Source: JBPEWY01 sp965224095 (GTDB lineage Bacteria; Bacteroidota; Bacteroidia; Flavobacteriales; Flavobacteriaceae). Taken from it: 64,000 nucleotides of DNA. The notes under the pieces are model-generated. The model worked only from the letters and a program-made list of their open reading frames with translations. It was not told where the DNA came from and ran no database searches. The position numbers were made by a program, and so were the translations under genes. Below, piece by piece: positions 57,224 to 64,000 of the stretch. The stretch is taken from positions 3,658,001 through 3,722,000 of the forward strand of contig OZ245039.1 of NCBI GenBank assembly GCA_965224095.1, in the 5' to 3' direction. Each line of letters begins with the position of its first letter. Position 1 is the first letter of the stretch.

Positions 57224-59128
57224 TCATTGCTTCAATTCATATTCGTTTTTAGAGTTTACCGTGATCACGCCTTTATTCATCAAGGACCGTAAAACCTCCA
57301 AAATCGTCGATTCTTTATATATTAATTTTTCGCTAAGCACCCTGGAACTATACGATTTTTTTTTCAGCACTCCTTGAATGACATCTTCAATTTCTTTAAA
57401 AGAAGGTTCTTTAACGTCTTTTTTATCAGCATTACAAACCACGCAATTTCCACACGGAATTATGTTGTCTTCACCAAAATATTGTAATAACTGTACCACT
57501 TTACAGCTATTGTTTTGCTCAACGTAGCGGATAACCCGGGCAATTTGTTTCTTCTTACCAAGATTGTATTCTTTTATATAAGGTGCAATTTTATTAATGG
57601 TATGATCGTCTTCCCTCGGAACCTGAAACGAGATCTCCATATCGGTATGGCTGGCAATATAAGAGATGATCTCATCTTTTTCAAGTTGTTTCAGTACGGT
57701 AATTACACTGCTTTCGGTTACACCACATTTGGTACTCACCAGGGCAGTGCTAATTTTTGTTTCTAAATCAAAAAGTCCACCATAGGTTCTCAACAGAGTT
57801 TGAGTAACGGGCATTAACTCCGGCCTTTTTCGCATATAGCTAAATAATTGTTGATTTTCTACGGTGAATTGTATTCGGGTTTGCCGGTTAAAGTTTTCCG
57901 ATAAGTAAATAATTGAATGCCTGTCCAGGAGTTTAAGGCCGTTATAAACCCGTGTGGTATTCAAACTGTATTCAGAACAAAATCTGTTAAAATTAAATTG
58001 ATAAACTTCTTCATGCCCCTCTCCATAAGCTATTTGAAGATAATTGTTGAGTTTTCTGTACAACAGCCTGATAAATGCTTTATCGGGTAAAATAGACAAA
58101 AACTGATCTTTAACTTTTTGAATGTCCGCTTCGTTTGTCAGGATAACTGCCCGTGAAGGCAAACCATCCCTGCCTGCTCTGCCCGCCTCCTGATAGTAAC
58201 TTTCCAGGCTGTCGGGTAACTGAAGGTGAATAACATTCCTCACATCAGCTTTGTCAATTCCCATTCCAAAGGCATTGGTGGCAACCATAATGGGTTTCCT
58301 GTTGTTTATCCAATCATCAAACCTGACTTTCTTTTCTTCGGCCGATAGTCCTCCGTGATAAACAGAAGATGGATATCCTTTCTGAGAGAGAAATGAGCTT
58401 ATTTCCACGGTTGCTTTTCGGCTTCTGACATATACGATAGAGGCACCCGGAAAGTTGTTGAGAATTTTTTCCAGCGCATAACGCTTATCACTTTCATAAG
58501 AAACATCAAAGTAAATATTAGGCCTGGATAATGTTTTTTTAAAAATGGAGGGTGATGGCATTTCGAGTAAAGTGGCTATGTCCTTGAGCACTTTCCTGGT
58601 AGCAGAAGCCGTAAGGGCTATAATAGGAACTTCCGGAAAATATTCTCTAAGGATATTACATTCCAGGTATGCCGGACGAAAATCATGCCCCCATTGCGAT
58701 ATACAGTGTGCTTCATCAATAGCAATTAAATTTACCGGCATTTGTTGTATACGCCTAATAACGAGCTCCTGCTTCAGCCTTTCCGGCGACAGATACAGAA
58801 ACTTATAATCGCCATAAATACAATTGTCAAGTGCAGCATCTATATCATCAAACCGCATTCCCCCGGAAAGTGCAATAGCCTTAATACCTTTATTTTTAAG
58901 CTGCTTTACCTGATCATGCATAAGCGCCACAAGGGGAGAAATCACGATGCATAAGCCGGGTTTTAAAAGTGCGGGGAGTTGGAAGCAGATAGATTTTCCA
59001 CCTCCGGTAGGTAACAGGGCCAGTACATCCCGATTTGAAATTACTGCCTGAATAATAGCCTCCTGCGGAGGTCTGAAAGTACGATGCCCCCAGTATTTTC
59101 TAAGTAGTATCTCGGCTTGTTCCGTCAT
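57224..59128 (-). CDS. recQ: RecQ-family ATP-dependent DNA helicase
   Basis: 634 residues. 3'-5' helicase motifs: FRPPQEAII, LPTGGGKS (Walker A), DEAH, TASAT, YVRSRKATVE, ATNAFGMGIDKADVRNVIH and YYQEAGRAGRDG. A four-Cys zinc site (CKV...CGNCVVC, about 545-570) and a winged-helix-like part follow; no HRDC domain is obvious, so it is a shorter RecQ. Its start overlaps the stop of the small NTPase gene by 1 base (TAATG), so translation is probably coupled. Confidence 0.94.
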   Translation of the reverse strand: MTEQAEILLRKYWGHRTFRPPQEAIIQAVISNRDVLALLPTGGGKSICFQLPALLKPGLCIVISPLVALMHDQVKQLKNKGIKAIALSGGMRFDDIDAALDNCIYGDYKFLYLSPERLKQELVIRRIQQMPVNLIAIDEAHCISQWGHDFRPAYLECNILREYFPEVPIIALTASATRKVLKDIATLLEMPSPSIFKKTLSRPNIYFDVSYESDKRYALEKILNNFPGASIVYVRSRKATVEISSFLSQKGYPSSVYHGGLSAEEKKVRFDDWINNRKPIMVATNAFGMGIDKADVRNVIHLQLPDSLESYYQEAGRAGRDGLPSRAVILTNEADIQKVKDQFLSILPDKAFIRLLYRKLNNYLQIAYGEGHEEVYQFNFNRFCSEYSLNTTRVYNGLKLLDRHSIIYLSENFNRQTRIQFTVENQQLFSYMRKRPELMPVTQTLLRTYGGLFDLETKISTALVSTKCGVTESSVITVLKQLEKDEIISYIASHTDMEISFQVPREDDHTINKIAPYIKEYNLGKKKQIARVIRYVEQNNSCKVVQLLQYFGEDNIIPCGNCVVCNADKKDVKEPSFKEIEDVIQGVLKKKSYSSRVLSEKLIYKESTILEVLRSLMNKGVITVNSKNEYELKQ

Positions 59129-59676
59129 TATGGGAGTGCTATTTCCTGAAGGATAAAAAACACACGTTCCGAAATATCTCCGATAGGGACTTCCAGTACA
59201 TCATACCCAAACCGATTATAAGTGTTTTCAAGATGCTTGTGAATACTAACGGCCTGCTCATAATCTTCATAACGTTCATTATCTGACATATAAATATCTT
59301 TCCACGGAGGTAATAAAAAAACACGATCGTATTTATGAACTCTGCAGGTTTCCGGGAAACTCTCCGGATATGTATCGCCTATATAATCCATATAAGCCAG
59401 TACGTCCGGCAATCCCCGGTCTAAAAAAACTAAGTCGGAAGTGTGATTTTCGGCTTCGTTAAACTGATTTTTTCTTCCCTCCAGGAGCTTTTTACTAAAC
59501 AATAACGGATCTGTAAGGAATAACTGTTCAATACCATGTTTTCTGGCTTCCAGTGTAACCTGCCTGGAAATTTCAGGAAAACACGTATGCCCCAGTTGTT
59601 TTAAATGGTTGATAATGGTGGTTTTACCAGTCCCCGGACCACCTGTAATAACGATCTTCTCTGTATTTTTTTTCAT
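59128..59676 (-). CDS. Small AAA/P-loop NTPase (NadR/Ttd14-like)
   Basis: 182 residues. Walker A ITGGPGTGKTTI at about 10-21, a Walker B-like DLVFLDRGLPDVLAY, and a C-terminal region including WKDIYMSDNERYEDYEQAVSIHKHLENTYNRFGYDVLEVP, typical of AAA_28 NTPases with kinase-like fold. Substrate unknown. Precedes recQ with a 1-base overlap; a DNA-repair tie is possible but only contextual. Confidence 0.88.
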   Translation of the reverse strand: MKKNTEKIVITGGPGTGKTTIINHLKQLGHTCFPEISRQVTLEARKHGIEQLFLTDPLLFSKKLLEGRKNQFNEAENHTSDLVFLDRGLPDVLAYMDYIGDTYPESFPETCRVHKYDRVFLLPPWKDIYMSDNERYEDYEQAVSIHKHLENTYNRFGYDVLEVPIGDISERVFFILQEIALP

Positions 59677-59735
59677 AGGTTAGACGAACAAAGTAATGAA
59701 ATACCCTTTAAACTAAAAAATTGAAATTGATAGAC

Positions 59736-59743
59736 TATCTTTG
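59736..59743 (+). promoter_or_regulatory. Candidate -7 box of the DUF493 gene
   Basis: TATCTTTG followed by C is a full consensus match, 23 bases before the start codon; no good -33 element. Confidence 0.45.
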
Positions 59744-59766
59744 CGCTTTAATTTTTAAATGACCTT

Positions 59767-60054
59767 ATGGATCAGGAAAAAACCGATGCTTTTTATAAAC
59801 GGTTAAAGGAGGAACTTAAAAACAGTACCATTTGGCCTTCGGATTACCTGTATAAATTTATTATTCCTTCTGAGAAGGAAAAAATAAATGCGATACATGA
59901 AATTTTTAATAATACCGGAGCCGTAATTAAAACCAAAAAATCTTCGAAAGGAACTTACACCAGTGTTTCCATAACGGTACATTTGAAGAGTCCGGATGCA
60001 GTGATCGAAAAATATAAGGAGGTTGGAAAAATAGAGGGAGTTATTTCGTTATAA
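59767..60054 (+). CDS. DUF493 (YbeD-like) protein
   Basis: 95 residues, ferredoxin-like ACT-type fold: TIWPSDYLYKFIIPSEKEKINAIHEIF, TKKSSKGTYTSVSITVHLKSPDAVIEKYKEVGKIEGVISL. Small soluble protein with suspected regulatory role in other bacteria, unproven. The DUF4290 gene follows 86 bases later on the same strand. Confidence 0.9.
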   Translation: MDQEKTDAFYKRLKEELKNSTIWPSDYLYKFIIPSEKEKINAIHEIFNNTGAVIKTKKSSKGTYTSVSITVHLKSPDAVIEKYKEVGKIEGVISL

Positions 60055-60140
60055 ACATTGCTTTTACGCGGTAAAATTTTGTATTTTGCGCAAAATAACC
60101 TTCCTAAGGAATAATATTCATTAGTTTAATAACTGTCATT

Positions 60141-60788
60141 TTGGTAGATCATTTAGAATATAATTCGGAACGCCCGAAACTCATTATCCCGGAATACGGA
60201 CGTCATATACAAAAAATGGTAGATCATGCCCTGAGCATTGAAAACCGAGAAGAGCGAAATAAAGTAGCTCAGGCCATTATTGCCGTGATGGGAAACCTGA
60301 ATCCGCATCTTAGAGATGTGCCGGATTTCCAGCACAAATTATGGGATCAATTATTTATCATGTCTGATTTTAAATTAGACGTGGATTCTGAATTTCCGAA
60401 ACCATCTCGCGAAAAACTCGAAGAGCGCCCTGAGGGACTTACCTATCCGCAGAATCACCCGAAGTACAGGTTTTATGGGAATAATATAAAACGTATGATT
60501 GACATATGTGTGAACTGGGAGGAGGGCGATTTAAAGCAGGCTCTTAAGTACGCAATTGCTAATCATATGAAGAAGAGTTACCTCAACTGGAACAAGGATA
60601 CTGTTGAAGATGAGGTAATTTTTGACCACCTGTTTGAGCTTAGTGAGGGAAAAATAAATCTTGCCAAATTGGATGAGGATCTAACCAATAGCTCGGAGCT
60701 TATGCGAAACAGGTCGAAAAACCGAAACGGTAGTAATAAAAAACATCACCGGAATAAAGGCAAGGGTAAAAACAAAAAACGATATTAA
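60141..60788 (+). CDS. DUF4290 protein with basic tail
   Basis: 215 residues, starting with TTG at 60141 (no ATG upstream; MVDHLEYNSERPKLIIPEYGRHIQKM is the usual beginning of the family). The helical DUF4290 domain (about 3-185) includes AIIAVMGNLNPHLRDV, FKLDVDSEFP and LKQALKYAIANHMKKSYLNWNKD; the last 35 residues are almost all Lys, Arg, Asn, Gly and His, suggesting nucleic-acid contact. Function unknown. It directly precedes murA (17 bases), a common order in the phylum. Confidence 0.9.
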   Translation: MVDHLEYNSERPKLIIPEYGRHIQKMVDHALSIENREERNKVAQAIIAVMGNLNPHLRDVPDFQHKLWDQLFIMSDFKLDVDSEFPKPSREKLEERPEGLTYPQNHPKYRFYGNNIKRMIDICVNWEEGDLKQALKYAIANHMKKSYLNWNKDTVEDEVIFDHLFELSEGKINLAKLDEDLTNSSELMRNRSKNRNGSNKKHHRNKGKGKNKKRY

Positions 60789-60805
60789 AAACTTCCAGCA
60801 GTTTT

Positions 60806-62113
60806 ATGGGAACCTTTAAAATTGAAGGCGGGCATCAACTTAAAGGAGAAATTACTCCCCAGGGTGCTAAAAATGAGGCTTTGCAGATTTTATGCGCTGT
60901 ATTATTAACCTCCGAAAAAGTAACCATTCACAATATTCCGGATATTCTGGATGTAAATAAACTCATCCTCCTTCTGGAAAATCTCGGCGTTAAAATTCAA
61001 AAAAACGGAAGAGGATCGTATACTTTTCAGGCAGATGATGTTCACCTGGAATACCTTCAGTCAGAACAGTTTAAACAAGATGGCCGGGGATTACGCGGCT
61101 CTATTATGATTGTAGGCCCTTTGTTAGGGCGTTTCGGGAAAGGATATATCCCAAAACCCGGAGGTGATAAAATAGGAAGGAGACGATTGGATACCCATTT
61201 TCAGGGATTTATTGATTTGGGAGCTACTTTTCGATATAACAGGGAAGAGTATTTCTATGGGGTAGAAGCCGAGGCGTTAACGGGAACGTATATGTTACTG
61301 GATGAAGCATCGGTTACAGGTACCGCTAATATTTTAATGGCCGCGGTTCTGGCCAGGGGAACAACCACCATTTATAATGCGGCTTGCGAGCCTTATTTAC
61401 AGCAGTTGTGTAAAATGCTGAACCGAATGGGCGCAAAGATATCGGGAATCGGTTCTAATATGCTCGTAGTTGAAGGAGTAAAATCGCTCGGTGGAACAAC
61501 ACATACCATGCTTCCTGATATGATAGAAATTGGGAGTTGGATTGGGTTGGCTGCAATGACAAAAAGCGAGCTCACCATTAAAAATGTGAGCTGGGACAAT
61601 CTGGGGCAAATACCTAATGTTTTTAAAAAACTCGGAATTACCATTGAACGTAAAGGCGATGACATTCATATTCCGGCACATAAAGAAGGTTACGAGATAC
61701 AGAATTATATAGATGGGTCTATTTTAACAATATCGGATGCTCCCTGGCCCGGATTTACTCCTGATTTGTTAAGTATTGTCCTGGTAGTTGCCACACAATC
61801 AAAAGGTGAGGTGTTAATTCATCAAAAGATGTTTGAAAGCCGTTTATTCTTTGTCGATAAACTCATTGATATGGGTGCTAAGATCATTTTATGCGATCCG
61901 CATCGCGCCACCGTAATAGGCCATGATTTTAAATCGAAGCTGAAGGCTACAGTTATGACTTCACCGGATATCAGAGCTGGAATCTCTTTGTTAATTGCAG
62001 CACTTTCTGCTCAGGGAACCTCTACAATTCACAATATTGAGCAAATTGACAGAGGGTATGAACAAATAGACGAACGTTTGAGAGCCATCGGAGCTAAAAT
62101 AGTGAGGGTATAA
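60806..62113 (+). CDS. murA: UDP-N-acetylglucosamine 1-carboxyvinyltransferase with Asp at the Cys115 site
   Basis: 435 residues. First committed step of peptidoglycan synthesis: transfers enolpyruvate from PEP to UDP-GlcNAc. EPSP-synthase-like two-domain fold with GAKNEALQIL near the start, LRGSIMIVGPLLGRFG, and the catalytic loop KPGGDKIGRRRLDTHFQGF. Asp121 sits where E. coli has Cys115, the residue alkylated by fosfomycin. Full length. Part of the DUF4290-murA operon; convergent with the FG-GAP gene 5 bases away. Confidence 0.97.
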   Translation: MGTFKIEGGHQLKGEITPQGAKNEALQILCAVLLTSEKVTIHNIPDILDVNKLILLLENLGVKIQKNGRGSYTFQADDVHLEYLQSEQFKQDGRGLRGSIMIVGPLLGRFGKGYIPKPGGDKIGRRRLDTHFQGFIDLGATFRYNREEYFYGVEAEALTGTYMLLDEASVTGTANILMAAVLARGTTTIYNAACEPYLQQLCKMLNRMGAKISGIGSNMLVVEGVKSLGGTTHTMLPDMIEIGSWIGLAAMTKSELTIKNVSWDNLGQIPNVFKKLGITIERKGDDIHIPAHKEGYEIQNYIDGSILTISDAPWPGFTPDLLSIVLVVATQSKGEVLIHQKMFESRLFFVDKLIDMGAKIILCDPHRATVIGHDFKSKLKATVMTSPDIRAGISLLIAALSAQGTSTIHNIEQIDRGYEQIDERLRAIGAKIVRV

Positions 62114-62118
62114 TAGGT

Positions 62119-63333
62119 TTATTTTTCCCTGAAAAGCAGGGAATCACCCCCGCGAAAATTGCAGAAATAGACATCTAGTAAACCGTCTGCATTGAAATCT
62201 GCAAACTGAAAATCAAAAACATAGCTATTTACGGGGGGAAAATAGGTATTGGTTTGATCGGTAAAAATCAAGGATTTATTGTTTATCAAAACCAGCATTT
62301 CATTGCCGTTAAAACGGTTTCCGGAGATAATATCCAACCAACCATCTTTATTGATGTCGAAAAAATCGGCCTCCACGGTTCTGAAACTACTTTGGGGAAG
62401 GGCTGTTTGGGTAATTTCTGTAAATACTCCCTGTCCGTCGTTGATAAGGATTCGGTTCTGAGGATTGCCGAAACCTCCGAAGTCTACATTAGCAAAAAAT
62501 AAATCCGGATCTCCGTCATTATCAATATCTCCGAGATCGACCTCCCTTGTCTGGTCGTTTACATCCGGTAATCTGGAAGATGACTCATCATTAAAAAAGC
62601 CGGAGCCCTTATTTATGAGAATCCGATTATTAGTTTCGTTAGCTTCAATGATATCCGGATCTCCATCGGCATCTATATCATACAATTCCAAATCCTGCGT
62701 GGTGGAAGTATTTACAGGTAACCTTTCTGATGTCTCATCATCAAAGCCTCCGTTCCGATTGTTTATGAGTATATAATTTTGCCCCTGGTTCCCGATAATT
62801 AAATCAGGAAAATCATCATTGTTAAAGTCATACGTTTCAACAGTATTGGAGATTCCTGTAACGGGCAGCACATTTCCCATTGCTTCAAAAAAGCCCTGAC
62901 CTGTATTCCTGTAATATTCGTTTACCTGATCATCTTCACTGACAAAAATAATATCGGGATCTCCATCCTGATCAAAATCGGCTATGGCAATATCTTCCGA
63001 GTCATGTGTTAAATCGGGGAAGCGCTTGTCTGTTTCATCGGTCAGAATACCTTCACCGTTATTAATTAATATTCTATTCCTTCTGAATTCCATGGCTAAA
63101 ATCATATCGATGTCTCCATCCTGATCTATATCGTATGCCTGTCCGTCCATCGTATTATCATTGGTAAAAGAACTTTTTAAATGTGTGGTGGTTACATTTT
63201 TAAACAGGGCGGTATTTCCGGTATCCGATGGTTTATCGGTTTGGTTCGGAGTATCACTGGAACACCATGTTAAAATATAAACAACCAAAAAAAGGAAAGG
63301 AAAGATAATTTTAGCCGGAAACATATTGCGCAT
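62119..63333 (-). CDS. FG-GAP/VCBS beta-propeller, surface-type lipoprotein
   Basis: 404 residues. An N-terminal hydrophobic stretch ends LTWC (Cys about 24); Trp before the Cys is unusual for a lipobox, so lipidation is uncertain. Seven Ca-binding loops follow (DIDQDGDID, DFDQDGDPD, DFNNDDFPD, DIDADGDPD, DIDNDGDPD, DINKDGWLD, DFNADGLLD), which fits a seven-bladed integrin-like propeller. Repeats with ILINN and ETSERLP between them suggest internal duplication. Probably extracellular or surface-attached; ligand unknown. Confidence 0.86.
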   Translation of the reverse strand: MRNMFPAKIIFPFLFLVVYILTWCSSDTPNQTDKPSDTGNTALFKNVTTTHLKSSFTNDNTMDGQAYDIDQDGDIDMILAMEFRRNRILINNGEGILTDETDKRFPDLTHDSEDIAIADFDQDGDPDIIFVSEDDQVNEYYRNTGQGFFEAMGNVLPVTGISNTVETYDFNNDDFPDLIIGNQGQNYILINNRNGGFDDETSERLPVNTSTTQDLELYDIDADGDPDIIEANETNNRILINKGSGFFNDESSSRLPDVNDQTREVDLGDIDNDGDPDLFFANVDFGGFGNPQNRILINDGQGVFTEITQTALPQSSFRTVEADFFDINKDGWLDIISGNRFNGNEMLVLINNKSLIFTDQTNTYFPPVNSYVFDFQFADFNADGLLDVYFCNFRGGDSLLFREK

Positions 63334-63369
63334 GATGTAAGATAGTCAAAACACCTGATATTTGGAAGC

Positions 63370-63546
63370 CTAGCAAGACTGTACCATTCTTGTTTTTTTT
63401 CCGGAGCATTTCTTCTTCGCACTTTTTTCCTGAAGCACGGGTTTTTCGGTCATACTTTCCGGGAACAAGCTATTGGCATACGAAAACAAACCAATACCCC
63501 AAAGGGCTAACAACAGGAGCACCGTAAACTCACGACTTTTTTTCAT
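63370..63546 (-). CDS. Small single-helix membrane protein, hypothetical
   Basis: 58 residues from the ATG at 63546 (a longer frame reaches 63567). One hydrophobic helix (about 8-24), then a basic tail with KKKCSGKKTRMVQSC, two Cys twelve residues apart. No family recognised. Its reality is uncertain, but composition fits a small secreted or anchored peptide. Confidence 0.5.
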   Translation of the reverse strand: MKKSREFTVLLLLALWGIGLFSYANSLFPESMTEKPVLQEKSAKKKCSGKKTRMVQSC

Positions 63547-63567
63547 AAACGACAGGAAAGAAATCAT

Positions 63568-63726
63568 AATGCAGTTTTTACGTATGTTTAGCTGAAGTGA
63601 AAATAGCCATTAGTTTTGGATACGTCCGAGCGATTAAGAAAACTTTAATACAAAAGATCCAAGGATTGTGAAATTTTTAAGAAAAAAAGAAGAAACAGAT
63701 AAAAGCTCCTTAGAGAATTCCGGGTG
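63568..63726. other. Intergenic stretch, nothing clear
   Basis: 159 bases, AT-rich, with no convincing open frame or strong hairpin. A promoter for the minus-strand small gene may be here, but I cannot place it. Confidence 0.5.
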
Positions 63727-64000
63727 CTAATCTCTTAAATCCAATCGCATTTCCAGTAAATGATCTGAAAACCCGGATTTTTGATAAGCCTTAATAGCCT
63801 GATTATTGTTAGTGTAAACCTCCAGCCGTATTTCATAGATTCCTTTATTCCGGCACCATGTAAAAAGATGGTTAACAATTAATTTATTGATGCCTTTACC
63901 ACGATGGTCCGGAAGTACATACATAAAACCCATATAACCATAAGCGGGATGTTGAAAACAGGCTTTGGCTTTTTGAATACGCACATAACCTGAACCAACC
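63727..64000 (-). CDS. GNAT family N-acetyltransferase (5' end outside window)
   Basis: C-terminal part only. On the minus strand the frame runs past base 64000. Visible: VGSGYVRIQKAK, YGYMGFMYVLPDHRGKGINKLIVNHLFTWC (acetyl-CoA-binding RGKGIN) and IRLEVYTNNNQAIKAYQKSGFSDHLLEMRLDL. Transfers an acetyl group from acetyl-CoA; substrate unknown. A GTG at about 63984 is not taken as the start, because the GNAT strand continues upstream of it. Confidence 0.9.
   Translation of the reverse strand, partial: VGSGYVRIQKAKACFQHPAYGYMGFMYVLPDHRGKGINKLIVNHLFTWCRNKGIYEIRLEVYTNNNQAIKAYQKSGFSDHLLEMRLDLRD

Noticed and set aside
1..64000. Insertion sequences, prophage, integrative element or CRISPR array
   Set aside because: No transposase, integrase, phage structural gene, cas gene or regularly spaced repeats were seen; gene content is chromosomal core throughout.

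Overview
The window looks like chromosomal core sequence of a member of the Bacteroidota, most likely family Flavobacteriaceae. The evidence is: Bacteroidota-specific families (DUF4252 pairs, DUF4290, DUF6495, DUF5777, START-like, Oar-type TonB receptors); -7 boxes of the form TAnnTTTG, sometimes with a TTG/TTTG element 19-20 bp upstream; almost no Shine-Dalgarno sequences; a moderately AT-rich composition; and MurA with Asp in place of the catalytic Cys. I see no transposase, integrase, prophage or CRISPR array. The window starts inside carB and ends inside a GNAT acetyltransferase gene.

Layout. 1-2.2 kb: 3' part of carB. 2.2-5.3 kb: an envelope/redox group (YceI, a c-type cytochrome lipoprotein, a DoxX-like membrane protein, a sigma-70 family factor, a DUF5777 barrel) around a perfect 18-bp palindrome. 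5.3-9 kb: thioesterase, DUF3307 and SatD under a palindrome-rich control region, a small membrane protein and RmuC. 9-15 kb: a vitamin B12 uptake locus, with btuF-btuC-btuD on the minus strand, a cobalamin riboswitch and BtuB receptor on the plus strand, and a DUF71 PP-loop protein. 15-19 kb: an S41 protease lipoprotein and a sigma / putative anti-sigma / DUF4252 / DUF4252 module. 19-26 kb: purB, a HEAT-like protein, DUF1028, a haem-binding protein, a glycosyltransferase, a sirtuin and TrmH. 25-31 kb: a GlxA-type AraC regulator facing nine small ligand-domain genes (SnoaL, ABM, VOC, SRPBCC, TfoX_N, DinB). 31-42 kb: housekeeping genes (DEAD helicase, RdgB, acyl-CoA synthetase, RlmH, NadC, YihY, DUF2147, PriA, a LytTR regulator).

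42.8-49.3 kb: the rpsF-rpsR-rplI operon, an Oar-like receptor, DUF6495 and hisS. 49.4-53.4 kb: a probable copper-acquisition pair (small Cys/His membrane protein and OprC-like receptor), then a diheme cytochrome/DUF3365 fusion and a cupin lipoprotein. 53.5-64 kb: tRNA-Met, a START-like protein, a class-IV aminotransferase, YqgE, HU, Fmt, RecQ with a small NTPase, DUF493, DUF4290, MurA, an FG-GAP propeller lipoprotein and a partial GNAT.

The points most worth following up are: a strong Shine-Dalgarno before rplI in an SD-poor genome, next to the S6/S18 genes that help hide the anti-SD; the OprC-like copper receptor with CxxxM and HxM motifs; the B12 locus with its DUF71 partner and one-sided riboswitch; the palindromic operators at 3.6 and 7.2 kb; an intrinsic terminator whose T-tract abuts the start codon at 54218; and a possible bistable leader on the DEAD-box helicase. 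I see no clearly new large system. The interest is mostly in small modules and regulatory DNA.
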